DNA from: Lentibacillus salicampi | Lineage (GTDB): Bacteria > Bacillota > Bacilli > Bacillales > Amphibacillaceae | DNA length: 64,000 nucleotides | Reading direction: 5' to 3' | NCBI RefSeq assembly: GCF_004565465.1 | Contig: NZ_SRHY01000002.1 | Coordinates: 62,001-126,000 of the forward strand | Shown: positions 37,628 to 47,911 of the stretch, piece after piece | How the letters are laid out: every line of letters begins with the position of its first letter | Position numbering within the stretch: the first letter of the stretch is position 1 | Translations under genes and position numbers: made by a program | Notes under the pieces: model-generated | Seen by the model: the letters and a program-made list of their open reading frames with translations, nothing else | The model's database searches: none | What the model was told of the DNA's origin: nothing

Positions 37628-39028
37628 TTAAAATAACCTGACGATAGAATCGGCAATGAGCAGCATGACTAATGCTACGCCCCAACCTATCGTTGTTGGT
37701 ACAGACCAGACCATAATTTGTTCTTTCACATTCTTGATTCCTAGCATTCGATTGACGACCCAGAATAAGCTGTCGTTGAAATAAGAGAATACCATTGCAC
37801 CTAATGCGGAAGCTTGTGCAGCTAGTACAAGACTTACATCCAAGTTGCCAACAATTGGTGCTGAAATGGAAGCGGCCGTAATCATTGCAACCGTACCACT
37901 TCCCTGGATAAGCCGAACAATGGTTGCTATGAAAAATGGTACCAGAATTGCTGGCAGTGGCCATTCCGCAATCTGTCCGGCGATATAATCACCTGCACCG
38001 CTTGCACGAAGAACATTACCCAATGCGCCACCTGCACCGGTTACAAGCAAAATAATTCCTGCCGTTTTAATTCCTTCTTCCATACGATTCAGTGTTTCCA
38101 CGCGGCCTACGTTGCTTGTAAGTGTGTAAATGGCTGCAATTAACCCAATTCCAACAGCAATAATAGGGTTACCGGAAAATTCGATATACGATAATAATGT
38201 ATCATTCACAGCAAGTGCTCCAGATTCATCAAGTGCACCAACTGTTGTATTGAGGAAAATAAGAATAATTGGCAACAGGATTGGCATAATTGATTTTGTA
38301 AGAGAAGGCAGATCTTTTTCCCGTTCTTCAGAGGTTTCTAAAAACTCCTGATAAACTTTTTTATTATTCGGTCTTACGAAATCATCGCCATCTTCTTCGG
38401 GAAGTTGGTAGATTTTATTGCCAATCCATCTGGCATACCATACACCGGCAATAATAATCGGTAGCGAAAAAATAAGTCCGGTTAAAATCATCAGTCCGAT
38501 GTCGGCCCCGAATATACCTGCTACCCCTAATGGGCCGGGAGTAGGTGGTACGGCGTGGTGGGTGGCAGCAAGGCCAATACCAAGAGCAACACCTAAAGCG
38601 ATGACCGATTTACCTGTTTTTCTGGAAAGAGCTTTTACCAATGGATTTAAAATGACAAATGCTGAGTCTACAAAAATTGGAATAGAAACAATATAACCAG
38701 CTGCAGCCATCGCCCATTCCTCTTTCTTTTGGCCCAACTTCTTTATTAATGTATAAGCAAGTTTTTCAGCTGCACCTGACACTTCCAGCAATCTTCCCAT
38801 CATGACACCGAATCCGATAACAATACCAATTGAACCGAGTGTACTGCCAAACCCGTTTGTTATTTCAGTCACAACGTTGGAAGGATTCATTCCGCCAATG
38901 ATACCTGTAACTGAAGCTGCGATAATAAGTGCAATAAATGCGTGAATCTTTGTTTTTAGTACAAGTAAAATTAATAATGCTACTCCGACAACTAAACCTA
39001 AAATCATTTGTGAACCGGAAACGTCCAT
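37628..39028 (-). CDS. GntP-family gluconate/sugar-acid permease
   Basis: A 466-residue transporter with about 12 hydrophobic segments. GntP features: GFGSTLGSIGIVIGFGVMMGRLLEVSGAA (about 59-87), SIPIFVDSAFVILNPLVK, ATHHAVPPTPGPLGVAGIFGADIG, LRASGAGDYIA, RLIQGSGTVAMITAASI, and FSYFNDSLFWVVNRMLGI. It imports gluconate-like sugar acids with H+. Being last in an operon with a four-carbon acid kinase and PdxA2, its likely substrate is D-threonate or a related tetronate (inference). The ATG follows AAGGGGGAA. Confidence 0.9.
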   Translation of the reverse strand: MDVSGSQMILGLVVGVALLILLVLKTKIHAFIALIIAASVTGIIGGMNPSNVVTEITNGFGSTLGSIGIVIGFGVMMGRLLEVSGAAEKLAYTLIKKLGQKKEEWAMAAAGYIVSIPIFVDSAFVILNPLVKALSRKTGKSVIALGVALGIGLAATHHAVPPTPGPLGVAGIFGADIGLMILTGLIFSLPIIIAGVWYARWIGNKIYQLPEEDGDDFVRPNNKKVYQEFLETSEEREKDLPSLTKSIMPILLPIILIFLNTTVGALDESGALAVNDTLLSYIEFSGNPIIAVGIGLIAAIYTLTSNVGRVETLNRMEEGIKTAGIILLVTGAGGALGNVLRASGAGDYIAGQIAEWPLPAILVPFFIATIVRLIQGSGTVAMITAASISAPIVGNLDVSLVLAAQASALGAMVFSYFNDSLFWVVNRMLGIKNVKEQIMVWSVPTTIGWGVALVMLLIADSIVRLF

Positions 39029-39114
39029 CGATTTTTCCCCCTTAAAAAGATGAAATGGCTTTCATTTACTTGAATTAGATACTGGAGAGATGGAATCCCC
39101 AGTATAAGTTTGAT

Positions 39115-40131
39115 TTAATCTATTGTTTCTTGCGTGAATTTAGGTGCATATTGGGCAGCCAATTTAATGCATTCTTCCATACTGACGCTTGACGCAATAT
39201 TTTGGCCTGCAATATCAAACGCTGTGCCATGATCGACCGATGTTCTTAAAAATGGAAGACCATTTGTAATGGAAATAGTTCTATGAAAGTCAGTCATTTT
39301 CGCCGCAATGTGTCCCTGGTCGTGGTAAAGTGACAACACAGCATCATACTTACCATTTAATGCTTGATGAAAGACGGAATCCGCGGGTACTGGTCCGACA
39401 GCGTCAATGCCGTCTGCTTGCGCTGCTTCAATACCAGGGGTGATTTCATCGACTTCCTCACGGCCAAACAATCCGCCTTCACCGCTGTGCGGATTTAATC
39501 CTGCAACTGCCAGTTTGCGATTTTCAATTCCGAGACGTTGTAATGCTTTGTCGCAACGGATCAGGTAGTCATGAACCCTTTCTTTTGTCATTTGGGCAAT
39601 AGCATCCTTTAATGAAAGGTGGCGTGTCAGGAAAAAGATTCGCATGTCTCTGACTTCAAACATCGTCAGTGGATCTTGGGTGTTTGTCAGTTCCTCCAGC
39701 ATCTCCGTATGTCCAATATATGGAACATTTGCAGTTTTTAAGGATTCTTTATTGATCGGTGTAGTTGCTAATGCCTTTACAGATCCGTTCTTTGCGAGGT
39801 CCGCGGATGTTTTAATATAATCAAAGGCAGCTTTTCCGCACTGTTCTTGCACTTCGCCATAACGCAGTTCATCCATATTAATATTGTCTAAATCGATTAA
39901 GTCAACCGTGCCAAACTTGTATTTCCCTTCTTCAGGTGACTGGATGACATTCACTGTTAGGTTTTTTTCTACAATTTGAATGGCTTTTTTAAATACCTCT
40001 GCATCGCCAACGACAATCGGTTTACACATAGTATATATTTCGTCATTTGCCAGTGATTTGGCAGTGATTTCCGGCCCAATACCGGCAGGGTCTCCCATTG
40101 GAATTGCAATAATCGATTTCTTGTTTGTCAT
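39115..40131 (-). CDS. pdxA2: PdxA2: D-threonate (D-erythronate) 4-phosphate dehydrogenase
   Basis: PdxA-family NAD-dependent enzyme, 338 residues. PdxA motifs: [13 protein letters not shown] (10-22), [70 protein letters not shown], and [13 protein letters not shown]. Beside a DUF1537 kinase, PdxA2 enzymes oxidise and decarboxylate the 4-phosphate of D-threonate to dihydroxyacetone phosphate, instead of making pyridoxal phosphate. It overlaps the kinase stop by four bases. A role in B6 synthesis is unlikely, as Bacilli use the PdxST route. Confidence 0.85.
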   Translation of the reverse strand: MTNKKSIIAIPMGDPAGIGPEITAKSLANDEIYTMCKPIVVGDAEVFKKAIQIVEKNLTVNVIQSPEEGKYKFGTVDLIDLDNINMDELRYGEVQEQCGKAAFDYIKTSADLAKNGSVKALATTPINKESLKTANVPYIGHTEMLEELTNTQDPLTMFEVRDMRIFFLTRHLSLKDAIAQMTKERVHDYLIRCDKALQRLGIENRKLAVAGLNPHSGEGGLFGREEVDEITPGIEAAQADGIDAVGPVPADSVFHQALNGKYDAVLSLYHDQGHIAAKMTDFHRTISITNGLPFLRTSVDHGTAFDIAGQNIASSVSMEECIKLAAQYAPKFTQETID

Positions 40132-41435
40132 AGCTTAGCGCTCCTTTTGGTGTGAGTTGATTTTAAGTGTTTGACACTGGAATAAATTGCTTTTTTATCG
40201 CCGACCAAGCCCCCCTTTGTTACAATAGGCTGATCTGGAAAGTGGCCTCCGATCATTTTTCCGTATGCAGCCAGAGGCAATACCTCGTTCTCCAGTTTGA
40301 TACCAGTTGCCATGCATACGGCGCATAATGATGCTGTCACATCACCTCCACTGGTAAAACACCCCTGTATTGGATGTTCCGTTTTTTCCATTACCAATCT
40401 TGTGATTTTCGCCAGTCCATCTGTTATTCGTTTAGCCAAGGCATCCTGGGAAGTATTTTCTCGTTCAGCTTTCAAATTAAAGTCTATTAGTCTTGCATCC
40501 TTTTCATAGGTTGTGATGATTAATACATCATTTTTATAGATTCGTTCCAATGCCTCTGCAGTGGCTCGTTGGATCTCTTTTTCCCATGATGCTGATAATG
40601 TTGCAAGCTTTTCAGCAGAAACATAGACCGGATTGGAGTCGGTTTTATCGATAAGGTATCTTAGCTGCCGTCCTGTTAAGGTTGTAACACTGCCTACGGT
40701 GACAATAATCTTGCTAGATTCAGTGAACTGATGCAGAAATGCTCTGGAATAAGCAGCTGTTAATGGTCCAGGATCAACTGGGACGATTCGTACTGATTGA
40801 ATTTCAGTAATTGTTTCAGCAATTGTATCGATCTCTTCATCTGTTACAGCATCCACGACAACAATTCTGGTGTTTTTCTTTATTTGATTTTCAATTGCTT
40901 CCTTTAGTTGGCTATTTCCGGCAAGCACTTTATCTAATCCGATGTGTCCTACGGTGTATTTGCTCTGTTTCTGAATAATTTCCGGGATAAATGATTTTGT
41001 TATCGGCATTACCGGATCTTTTGCAACATCGGTCTCCTGAACAGGTACACTATCTACTAGCAGATACCCTCCTGAAGAAATGCGTCCTGAGTCAGGGAAT
41101 GAAGCGACGACAACAGCTAAACTATTTTCTCCAATTTCTTCAAGAATCGTATCGATTTCAAGACCGATATTTCCTCGGATAGTGCTGTCGATTCTTTTAC
41201 AAATGACTTTCGCGTCCCATTCTTGAAAACTTTGCATGGCTTTTTTCATTCTGTTCACGACTGCTTGCTCGTTAGCATATCGGGTATCTGTATCTATACA
41301 TACTGCATCTAATTCCTGGGAATCGGGAATTTTGTCACGGTACACAACAGTTGCTGAGGAGAACCCTTGTTTGCTCAGTTGTACACCAGTTGCATTTGCC
41401 CCGGTTAGATCGTCAGCAATAACTCCTATCTTCAT
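40128..41435 (-). CDS. dtnK: four-carbon acid sugar kinase (DUF1537, DtnK-like)
   Basis: A 435-residue kinase that phosphorylates a tetronate, probably D-threonate. N-terminal substrate domain begins [20 protein letters not shown] with the DDxTGA motif; CIDTDTRYA and [13 protein letters not shown] follow. The C-terminal nucleotide domain has [36 protein letters not shown], and TKGGLVGD. The ATG at 41435 follows GCAGGTG; a GTG at 41447 has no site of its own. First structural gene of the operon, 19 bases after the regulator. L-threonate or erythronate specificity cannot be excluded. Confidence 0.85.
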   Translation of the reverse strand: MKIGVIADDLTGANATGVQLSKQGFSSATVVYRDKIPDSQELDAVCIDTDTRYANEQAVVNRMKKAMQSFQEWDAKVICKRIDSTIRGNIGLEIDTILEEIGENSLAVVVASFPDSGRISSGGYLLVDSVPVQETDVAKDPVMPITKSFIPEIIQKQSKYTVGHIGLDKVLAGNSQLKEAIENQIKKNTRIVVVDAVTDEEIDTIAETITEIQSVRIVPVDPGPLTAAYSRAFLHQFTESSKIIVTVGSVTTLTGRQLRYLIDKTDSNPVYVSAEKLATLSASWEKEIQRATAEALERIYKNDVLIITTYEKDARLIDFNLKAERENTSQDALAKRITDGLAKITRLVMEKTEHPIQGCFTSGGDVTASLCAVCMATGIKLENEVLPLAAYGKMIGGHFPDQPIVTKGGLVGDKKAIYSSVKHLKSTHTKRSAKL

Positions 41436-41454
41436 CGTGAAGTTCACCTGCTTT

Positions 41455-42204
41455 CTATATTATTTTTATACGACTGGACAGCTGTTCTTTTTTATCATCT
41501 GAAATGTTTTCATCTGAAATAAAACCCGATAATAGGTTAAAATCACAGACTTTGGAAAAGGCTTTTTGCTCAAATTTGCTCGAGTCAGCAACAAGCCAGG
41601 TTGTTTCAGCTGCCTCTATCATTAGTTGCTTAATCAATGATTTCTCAAAAGTTGGTGATGTAATTCCAGCTTCCATATCAATTGCATGGGCACCGAGAAA
41701 AAACGTGTCAACATGAATGTTTTTTAAAAACTGGTGTGTTTGCGGTCCGTATAATGCACCGATATTATTCTGCAATTCGCCACCAGCAACCAATACTTTT
41801 AACTGGCTATCAATCAATTCAGCAGCGATTTTGATATCGTTCGTTATGACTGTGATGTCGTCACGTGTTGCTAACAATCTAGCCAATTCCAGGGTAGTTG
41901 TTCCGGAATCCAATATGATTGTTTGCCCTGCTTTTATCAAAGGCAGTGTTTTTTTGGCAATCAGCTTTTTTTGTTCTGTTTGCCTGCTTTGTTTTGTGGA
42001 AAACGGTGTTTCCGTTATAAGGGGTTTAGGTAAGACAGCACCCCCATGTGTACGAATCAGCTTACCGTCCTCCTCGAGCTGCACAAGGTCCCTTCGTATA
42101 GTCATCGGTGAAACATTTAATTCATCCGAAAGTTTATTGATTTCCACTTTTCCTTCTACTTGTACCGTTTTCATAACGAGGTCTCTGCGTTTGGTTGGAT
42201 GCAT
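41455..42204 (-). CDS. DeoR-family transcriptional regulator
   Basis: A 249-residue regulator. The N-terminal helix-turn-helix reads EINKLSDELNVSPMTIRRDLVQLEEDGKLIRTHGGAV (about 21-57), and the C-terminal sugar-phosphate-sensing domain includes ILDSGTTTLELARLL, VITNDIKIAAEL, GGELQNNIGALYGP and FLGAHAIDMEAGITSP. It leads the kinase-PdxA2-GntP operon and probably represses it until a phosphorylated intermediate binds. The upstream region 42225-42290 has several TTGTTAA/TTAACAAA-like elements that could be the operator. Confidence 0.88.
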   Translation of the reverse strand: MHPTKRRDLVMKTVQVEGKVEINKLSDELNVSPMTIRRDLVQLEEDGKLIRTHGGAVLPKPLITETPFSTKQSRQTEQKKLIAKKTLPLIKAGQTIILDSGTTTLELARLLATRDDITVITNDIKIAAELIDSQLKVLVAGGELQNNIGALYGPQTHQFLKNIHVDTFFLGAHAIDMEAGITSPTFEKSLIKQLMIEAAETTWLVADSSKFEQKAFSKVCDFNLLSGFISDENISDDKKEQLSSRIKII

Positions 42205-42443
42205 GTTATCACCATCTGTTTGTCAGTTTATATCATAATTATGTTGATTTTTAACAAATTTGTCAAGAGGTTTTGTTAATTTTTATCAATGTTGAATCAT
42301 TACTTATTTGAACGTCGGATAGGGAAGAATGTTTTTCAAAAATATCTTGCATAAAGGGACACTTGTTCTATAACTGGTTTAGAGGGAGAAGCTAAGCAAT
42401 ATAAACTGAATAGTGATGAAAAAATAACGAAGGATGTGGTAAA

Positions 42444-43434
42444 ATGGTGTCAACCGGGATTGTTCTTGAAAAACCAACTGACTATGACGTGAAAACACCG
42501 GATTATGATGCGCTATGGAAAAACTAATCGAGAAATTATTTGAAGAGTTTGTTCTTTTCTTCGCCCCTGACTTGTATAAAGAGATTGACTTTTCCAGGCC
42601 GCATGACTTTCTCAAGCAGGAGTTATACAAGGAAGTCATCAAAGAAAAAAGGGAAAACTGATCGCTGATGAAATTGTAAAGGTATTCCTGAAGAGCGGTG
42701 AGGAAAAGTGGATTTTGATTCACATTGAGGTGCAGGGTGAAGCCGGTGAAGATTTCGGTAAACAGATGTTCCAGTATTTTTACCGGATATACGACAAATT
42801 CGACCGTGAAGTGTATGCACTCGCTCTCATAACAGATCATGAAGCGGAAAACGCGAATGGCTTCCATTATTCGTTTTATGACACCAAAGTCGATTACACA
42901 TATCATGTATATCGGTTTCAGGATAAGAACATAACTAAATTGGAACAGTCAGCCAATCCCTTTGCACATGCTGTTATCGCAGGCATTTACGCCAGTAAGA
43001 CCAAAAATGACTCTGACGCACGCTATGCTTTCAAGCGAAAACTCATGATTCAGGTTTTGCAAAAGTTCTCCACACAGCAGGAAGATACCCGCACCTATTT
43101 ATCAACTTTATTTTACTTCATTGATTATTTACTTCAGGTTCCGAAAGACTTGTCCAAAAAATTGGCAGACGATGTTATCCCGTATATGGGAGAGGAGGTT
43201 ATCCAAAAAATGGAGGCGGAAAAAACAAATCCATCGCAAACATTGGAAGAAATTTTTGCTGAGTTGAGGGAAGAAGGTAAGGTAGAAGGTAAAACAGAAG
43301 GCAGGAAAGATGCGTTGAAACATGTCGTTCAGGAGTTAGTACGCGAAGGCTATTCAAACGAGCGTATTGTGAAAATAACAAAATTAAATCTTGAAGAGGT
43401 TAAGGAATTGCGAAGAACCTTTGAAAGAAATTAG
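42444..43434 (+). pseudogene. Rpn/PD-(D/E)XK family nuclease (transposase-like), two frameshifts
   Basis: A gene of the Rpn recombination-promoting nuclease family, broken twice. The first piece (MVSTGIVLEKPTDYDVKT) ends at ALWKN-stop. A one-base shift restores KLIEKLFEEFVLFFAPDLYKE up to KEKREN-stop near 42660. Another shift gives the rest: the nuclease core WILIHIEVQGE, FGKQMFQYFYRIYDKF, a helical middle and a basic tail. Both breaks fit loss of one A in an A run (AAAAA at 42515-42519, AAAAAA near 42645). The restored protein is about 330 residues. AAGGATG precedes the ATG. It is either decayed or affected by homopolymer sequencing errors. Confidence 0.8.
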
Positions 43435-43443
43435 TACTATCTG

Positions 43444-43503
43444 TGAAACTGATCTGTTCTACTGATACGGGTCTTAAGTGCTGGTAAGATCAGTTTCGTT
43501 TTT
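43444..43503 (+). terminator. terminator of the Rpn gene
   Basis: GAAACTGATCT pairs with AGATCAGTTTC across a 37-base loop and is followed by GTTTTTA. Confidence 0.5.
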
Positions 43504-43562
43504 ATGATGCATCCGGATCTTGACTGTAAAATTTCATGGCCGGAAGAATAACCGAAAAAAAG

Positions 43563-43603
43563 AAAACCAGACCACTGATTGTCGCACAGTGGCCTGGTTT
43601 TCG
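43563..43603 (-). terminator. bidirectional hairpin terminator
   Basis: GAAAACCAGACCACTG pairs with CAGTGGCCTGGTTTTC. It lies between the Rpn gene and the decayed minus-strand gene, just past the latter's end. Confidence 0.65.
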
Positions 43604-43616
43604 CGTGCCCCATTAC

Positions 43617-44150
43617 TCACATCATCTTCTTCAATCCGTTCTTCATTTCACGGTTGAAACCTTTCGTTAAATCCCTGTATATCTCATCCCAATCCGATTT
43701 AAAATAGTTCTATAATGCAGGGTAAGTTTCCCGTAACTTCAAAATACCGGTTGCGAAATATTCCTTCTCCTCTTCAAATTCGCTCACCGCATCACTCGTA
43801 AAATGCTCATCCATCTCCTGAATTAACGGGTGACTCTTATTGTCAAAAACCATTGAAACAATCAGCGGGAACATTGACTAATCATTAAGCAGCCGTTGAA
43901 ACTCTTTGTCCATTCGTGCCAGCTTTTTAATTTCCTTTAGTTCATCATTGTATAATTTTGTTTGAATTCCCGGGTTTCATGCTTCTTGACGTATGGTCCA
44001 GTACAGAGATTCACATGGAAAATGACACCACATCCGTGACGATAAGATGATTGCTTCTGCTGCTGTTTGTTGTTTGATCTGATCGACATCTTGAGCAAGC
44101 GGATCAGGTTCTTTTTGTTTTTTCCAAAAAAGCCAGCCCAAGAATGTCAT
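43617..44150 (-). pseudogene. decayed gene of unknown function
   Basis: On the minus strand a good ribosome binding site (AAAGGAG) and ATG open a frame reading MTFLGWLFWKKQKEPDPL. It is soon broken. Further on, coding-like sequence can be followed (ELKEIKKLARMDKEFQRLLND-stop-SMFPLIVSMVFDNKSHPLIQ and EEEKEYFATGILKLRETYPAL-stop-NYFKSDWDEIYRDLTKGFNREMKNGLKKMM), with at least two in-frame stops and one or more frameshifts. The protein would have been about 175 residues and soluble. I do not recognise the family. Confidence 0.5.
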
Positions 44151-44341
44151 TTTCTCCTTTCATCATAATGTAGCATTCATATAAAATGTATGATGTTCTT
44201 ATTCTATTAGATTTACCGTTTCTTTGTTAGAACTCCCCGGAAATTGCCGGATTTCGTCAAAAAATGTATAGGCTTTGTGAGTCGGGGGAACCTACGTGTG
44301 GCACTTGTTTAACCAAATAATTTTTCAGCGTGGTGATATAA

Positions 44342-44653
44342 ATGAAAACTTCACTTTTAAGCGTTATTATCATATTCATGATGCTACCCTCAACAGGCGT
44401 AACTGAAATAATGGCTAAGCCGGTAGAGAATGAAACAGAGGAACAGCATAATTGGGTCGAATACAGCATCCACTACAAAACAGTCGAAGCCGGATCACAT
44501 GAATATACATACTGGAAAAACTTTATCGAGCGGACCAGCACATGCCATATCTCCCATAGGCTTAAATCAGTGGTGTATTATTGTGACGTGCATGACCATA
44601 CCGATTCCAAAATCTATTTAGAGGAAACCATTCACAGTAATGAACATGGTTGA
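44342..44653 (+). CDS. small secreted hypothetical protein (103 aa)
   Basis: Begins with a typical signal peptide (MKTSLLSVIIIFMMLPSTGVTEIMA, cleavage likely after position 25). The mature part is polar, with clustered Tyr, His and Trp (HNWVEYSIHYKTVEAGSHEYTYWKNF), two Cys that could form a disulfide (at about 68 and 81), and many His. GGTGAT precedes the ATG. It lies alone between a decayed gene and rocA. Function unknown. Confidence 0.6.
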   Translation: MKTSLLSVIIIFMMLPSTGVTEIMAKPVENETEEQHNWVEYSIHYKTVEAGSHEYTYWKNFIERTSTCHISHRLKSVVYYCDVHDHTDSKIYLEETIHSNEHG

Positions 44654-44654
44654 C

Positions 44655-44682
44655 GGGGGACAAGGGGTTTGACCTTTTGTCC
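44655..44682. repeat. GGGACA...TGTCC palindromic repeat, copy 4
   Basis: GGGGGACAAGGGGTTTGACC..TTTGTCC, a slightly degenerate copy of the palindrome family, directly after the small secreted protein's stop. Confidence 0.6.
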
Positions 44683-44835
44683 ATCTCACTTATGATCAGC
44701 GCCATGCTGATGGAGCGACTTGAGCGGCACTATCTGTCATGCTGTGATACCAGAATTCACCTGATTGCGTTTTCATCTGGTTTTATAGTAAACTAGAATA
44801 TGGAATTAATCAGTTATCATTAGGAGGTTATCATT

Positions 44836-46383
44836 TTGGTATTACCGTATAAACATGAACCATTTACTGATTTTAGCGATAAACAAAATCGTGCTGATTA
44901 TGAAGCCGCTCTCAAAAAAGTGGAAAGTGAATTGGGCCAGGATTATCCATTGGTCATTAGTGGTGAAAAAGTTTATACCGATGAAAAACTCACATCGGTA
45001 AACCCGGCGAATACAAAGCAAGTTATCGGAAACGCTTCAATGGCAACAAAGGAACATGTTGAGAAGGCCATGGAAGCAGCCAAAAAAGCGTTTAAAGAAT
45101 GGAAAAAATGGACGGCAGAAGAGCGTGCTGAGGTACTGTTCAAAGCAGCGGCCATTGCGCGCCGCCGCAAGCATGAAATTTCCGCCTTGATGTCCTATGA
45201 AGCAAATAAGCCTTGGGGACAATCTGATGCCGACACAGCAGAGGGCATTGACTTCATGGAATATTATGGCCGTCAGATGATCCGTCTTGGACAAGGCCGT
45301 GAAATCAACGACCGTCCGGGCGAAAACAATACGTACTTCTATCAGCCGCTTGGACCTGGTGTTGTTATCCCACCATGGAACTTCGCATTTGCGATTGTGA
45401 CCGGAACAACCGTTGGCCCTGTTGTAGCCGGCAACCCGGTATTAATGAAACCGTCGGAAAATACACCGGTGATCGCTTATAAATTAGTAGAAATTTTGGA
45501 AGAAGCCGGCCTGCCAAAAGGCGTTGTCAACTTCCTGCCAGGCGATCCAGCAGAAATTGGTGACTACCTGGTCGACCATAAAGACACACACTTTATAAAC
45601 TTTACCGGTTCACGTGCGACAGGTACACGCATTTATAACCGGGCATCTGTCGTTCAGGAAGGGCAGACGCATTTGAAACGTGTTGTTGCTGAAATGGGTG
45701 GTAAAGACACAATCATCGTTGACAATGAAGCTGATCTGGATCTAGCTGCTAAATCGATTGTTGACTCGGCGTTTGGCTTCCAAGGACAGAAGTGTTCAGC
45801 ATGTTCGCGAGCGATTGTCCATCAGGATGTTTACGATGAAGTATTGGAAAAAGCCCTTGGAAAAGCAAAACCCTATACAGTCGGCAACCCTGGTGAAGAA
45901 GATGTGCCCATGGGTGCTGTCGCTAACCGGAAGCAGTTTGATAAAATCAAAGACTATATTGAAATCGGCAAAAAAGAAGGCGAACTCGTTTATGGCGGGA
46001 CAACCGATGATTCCAAAGGCTATCATGTTCATGCAACCATCTTTAAGGACATGGACCCAGAAGGGCGTATTATGCAGGAAGAAATCTTTGGCCCGGTTGT
46101 CGGATTTGCCAAAGCAAAAGACTTTGATGAGCTGCTGGATATCGCCAACAACACTGACTATGCACTGACTGGCGCGGTCATTTCCAAAAACCGTGCACAC
46201 CTGAACCGTGCCCGTCATGAATTTGAAGTCGGCAACCTGTACTTCAATCGCGGCTGCACAGGCTCCATTGTTGGTTATCAGCCATTTGGCGGATTCAAGA
46301 TGTCCGGTACAGACGCCAAAGCGGGTGGTCCGGATTATCTGTTGAATTTTCTGGCGCCGAAGACTGTGACGGAAGCTTGGTAG
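44836..46383 (+). CDS. rocA: 1-pyrroline-5-carboxylate dehydrogenase
   Basis: Aldehyde dehydrogenase of 515 residues, the same length as B. subtilis RocA, that oxidises P5C/glutamate semialdehyde to glutamate with NAD+. Visible: [33 protein letters not shown], the FTGSRATG cofactor loop, the catalytic Glu in [10 protein letters not shown] and Cys320 in [22 protein letters not shown], and [24 protein letters not shown]. The TTG start follows TAGGAGG. It completes the route opened by proline dehydrogenase at 2342 and also serves arginine catabolism. Confidence 0.95.
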   Translation: MVLPYKHEPFTDFSDKQNRADYEAALKKVESELGQDYPLVISGEKVYTDEKLTSVNPANTKQVIGNASMATKEHVEKAMEAAKKAFKEWKKWTAEERAEVLFKAAAIARRRKHEISALMSYEANKPWGQSDADTAEGIDFMEYYGRQMIRLGQGREINDRPGENNTYFYQPLGPGVVIPPWNFAFAIVTGTTVGPVVAGNPVLMKPSENTPVIAYKLVEILEEAGLPKGVVNFLPGDPAEIGDYLVDHKDTHFINFTGSRATGTRIYNRASVVQEGQTHLKRVVAEMGGKDTIIVDNEADLDLAAKSIVDSAFGFQGQKCSACSRAIVHQDVYDEVLEKALGKAKPYTVGNPGEEDVPMGAVANRKQFDKIKDYIEIGKKEGELVYGGTTDDSKGYHVHATIFKDMDPEGRIMQEEIFGPVVGFAKAKDFDELLDIANNTDYALTGAVISKNRAHLNRARHEFEVGNLYFNRGCTGSIVGYQPFGGFKMSGTDAKAGGPDYLLNFLAPKTVTEAW

Positions 46384-46400
46384 AGCTTAGCAATTAATTT

Positions 46401-46445
46401 AATAATGAGCGGTGGTTTTTATAGAACTACCGCTTATTTTTTGTG
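46401..46445 (+). terminator. terminator of rocA
   Basis: AGCGGTGGTT pairs with AACTACCGCT, followed by TATTTTTTG. Confidence 0.75.
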
Positions 46446-46493
46446 TTTCTGAAAACCTTTTAAAATGGATGACAGGATGGAAGAAGGATAATC

Positions 46494-46802
46494 ATGCGTG
46501 AAATCGTTCAAGCAAAACCTGTTCCAACATTATCAGGGTGGTTATTATGTAAGTTTGATAAGGGTGAAAAGCGATTTGTTGATATGAGACTCTCAATGGA
46601 AGGCGTACTTAAGAAATTATCGGATCCTGAAGTCTTTGAACAGGTTTATGTTGATGAGGAGGCCGGTACAGTTGCCGCGCCCGATGAGTTACATGTTGAT
46701 CCAGATACCCTCTACACACGAGGGATTAACATTAAGGAAATACAGAATCTTGCTGACGCAGCAAATTCGGATCAAAATGGCGATTGGCTGGAAAGAGCTT
46801 AG
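46494..46802 (+). CDS. DUF2442 family protein
   Basis: A 102-residue protein with the DUF2442 pattern: a REIVQAKPVPTLSGWLLCKFDKGEKRFVDM start, SDPEVFEQVYVDEEAGTVAAPDELHVDPDTLY in the middle, and a short tail. Members are small soluble proteins often coded beside DUF4160 proteins in putative toxin-antitoxin pairs; no DUF4160 partner is visible here. The ATG follows GAAGGAT. Function unknown. Confidence 0.8.
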   Translation: MREIVQAKPVPTLSGWLLCKFDKGEKRFVDMRLSMEGVLKKLSDPEVFEQVYVDEEAGTVAAPDELHVDPDTLYTRGINIKEIQNLADAANSDQNGDWLERA

Positions 46803-46854
46803 TTCAAGCTCAGCTTCAAGGTGATTTGTCCTAAACATATACGAATAAAATAAC

Positions 46855-46892
46855 ACGGTGCCCAATTTTCAGGAACACCGTGTTTTGGTATA
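46855..46892 (+). terminator. terminator between the DUF2442 gene and the ABC operon
   Basis: AACACGGTG pairs with CACCGTGTT followed by TTGG; it can work on either strand. Confidence 0.6.
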
Positions 46893-46918
46893 ACTTCTTC
46901 ACAAAACTTCTCGCTAGC

Positions 46919-47911
46919 CTACTCCACAAACGACGTATTCACAAACCCTTCAAAATCCGGTTTTTCTTTCAGGAATTGCAGGTCATATGAAGAGTTGCCG
47001 AATTCCTGGATGACGTCTGCATCGACTTCATAGGTGAAATCTGTACGTTCCCATGCGTTTTCCATCACGCTTTTTTTCAGCTGCTGATCGGTAATGTCAG
47101 CGATGCCTTCGATCGTAATATCGATGGCTTCATCAGGATTTTCGTTAATATAAGCGACAGCTTCCTTATGCGCATCAACCAGTTTTTGGACTTGTTCGCT
47201 GTTGTTTTCAATCATGTCGTCTGATGTGACCATGACGGCTGCCGGCAATGTTTCACCGAACGAAATCTCACTTGTCGGTATGACCACATTGGCATCCACT
47301 TCTTCTTCCATGACGGATGCCCATGGTTCAGGTGCTGTGGCGACATCGACATCACCGTTTTCAAACATGGACTGATACCTCGCCGGTTCGCCGGTGACAT
47401 GTACCATGGAGCCGCCGGTACGTTCGGATGTGACGCCATTTTCTTTCATGTACGTTTCGAACTGAACATCGTGTGTGCAGCCGACACGTGGTGAGATGAA
47501 GGTTGATCCTTCAACATCTTCCCAGGATTTAATACCGCTGCCGTCACGGGAGACGATCACCGTACCACCGGTTGATGATGCGCCGATGATTTGTACGTCG
47601 ACACCGGAGATGAAGTTGTTCATGGCGGGACCTGGTCCGACGAGTCCGCCTTGAATTTCGCCTGTTGCTAATGCTTTCATAAACGTGGAACCATCCGGAA
47701 ATGTTTGATATTCAACCTTGACATTTTCCCCCAAGTGGTCTTCATACATTTCTTTCTGTTTCGCGACCATGGCCGGTGCATGGTTCAGGTTCGGAAAATA
47801 GCCGATGGTCACTGTTTCGCTTTCTTTATCGCCTGAAGCTTCACCACTTCCCCCGCAGGCTGCGAGAACCAGGAGTGTGCTGATCATGAAAAACCCAAAA
47901 AACTTTCTCAA
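46919..47911 (-). CDS. ABC transporter substrate-binding lipoprotein (SsuA/nitrate-taurine type)
   Basis: A 330-residue lipoprotein with signal MRKFFGFFMISTLLVLAACGG (lipobox LAAC). The mature part is of the SsuA/TauA/ThiY fold: TVTIGYFPNLNHAPAMVAKQKEMYEDHLG, ATGEIQGGLVGPGPAMNNF, RVGCTHDVQFETYMKENG, GDVDVATAPEPWASVME. Aliphatic sulfonates, taurine, nitrate or a pyrimidine are possible ligands. The TTG at 47911 follows AAAGGGGAT. Last gene of the ATPase-permease-binding protein operon; expression may be tuned by hairpins in the 143-base gap before it. Confidence 0.85.
   Translation of the reverse strand: MRKFFGFFMISTLLVLAACGGSGEASGDKESETVTIGYFPNLNHAPAMVAKQKEMYEDHLGENVKVEYQTFPDGSTFMKALATGEIQGGLVGPGPAMNNFISGVDVQIIGASSTGGTVIVSRDGSGIKSWEDVEGSTFISPRVGCTHDVQFETYMKENGVTSERTGGSMVHVTGEPARYQSMFENGDVDVATAPEPWASVMEEEVDANVVIPTSEISFGETLPAAVMVTSDDMIENNSEQVQKLVDAHKEAVAYINENPDEAIDITIEGIADITDQQLKKSVMENAWERTDFTYEVDADVIQEFGNSSYDLQFLKEKPDFEGFVNTSFVE

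Noticed and set aside
39115..40131. Pyridoxal phosphate synthesis role for the PdxA-like gene
   Set aside because: Its operon (DUF1537 kinase, GntP permease, DeoR regulator) points to sugar-acid catabolism, and Bacilli normally make PLP by PdxST.
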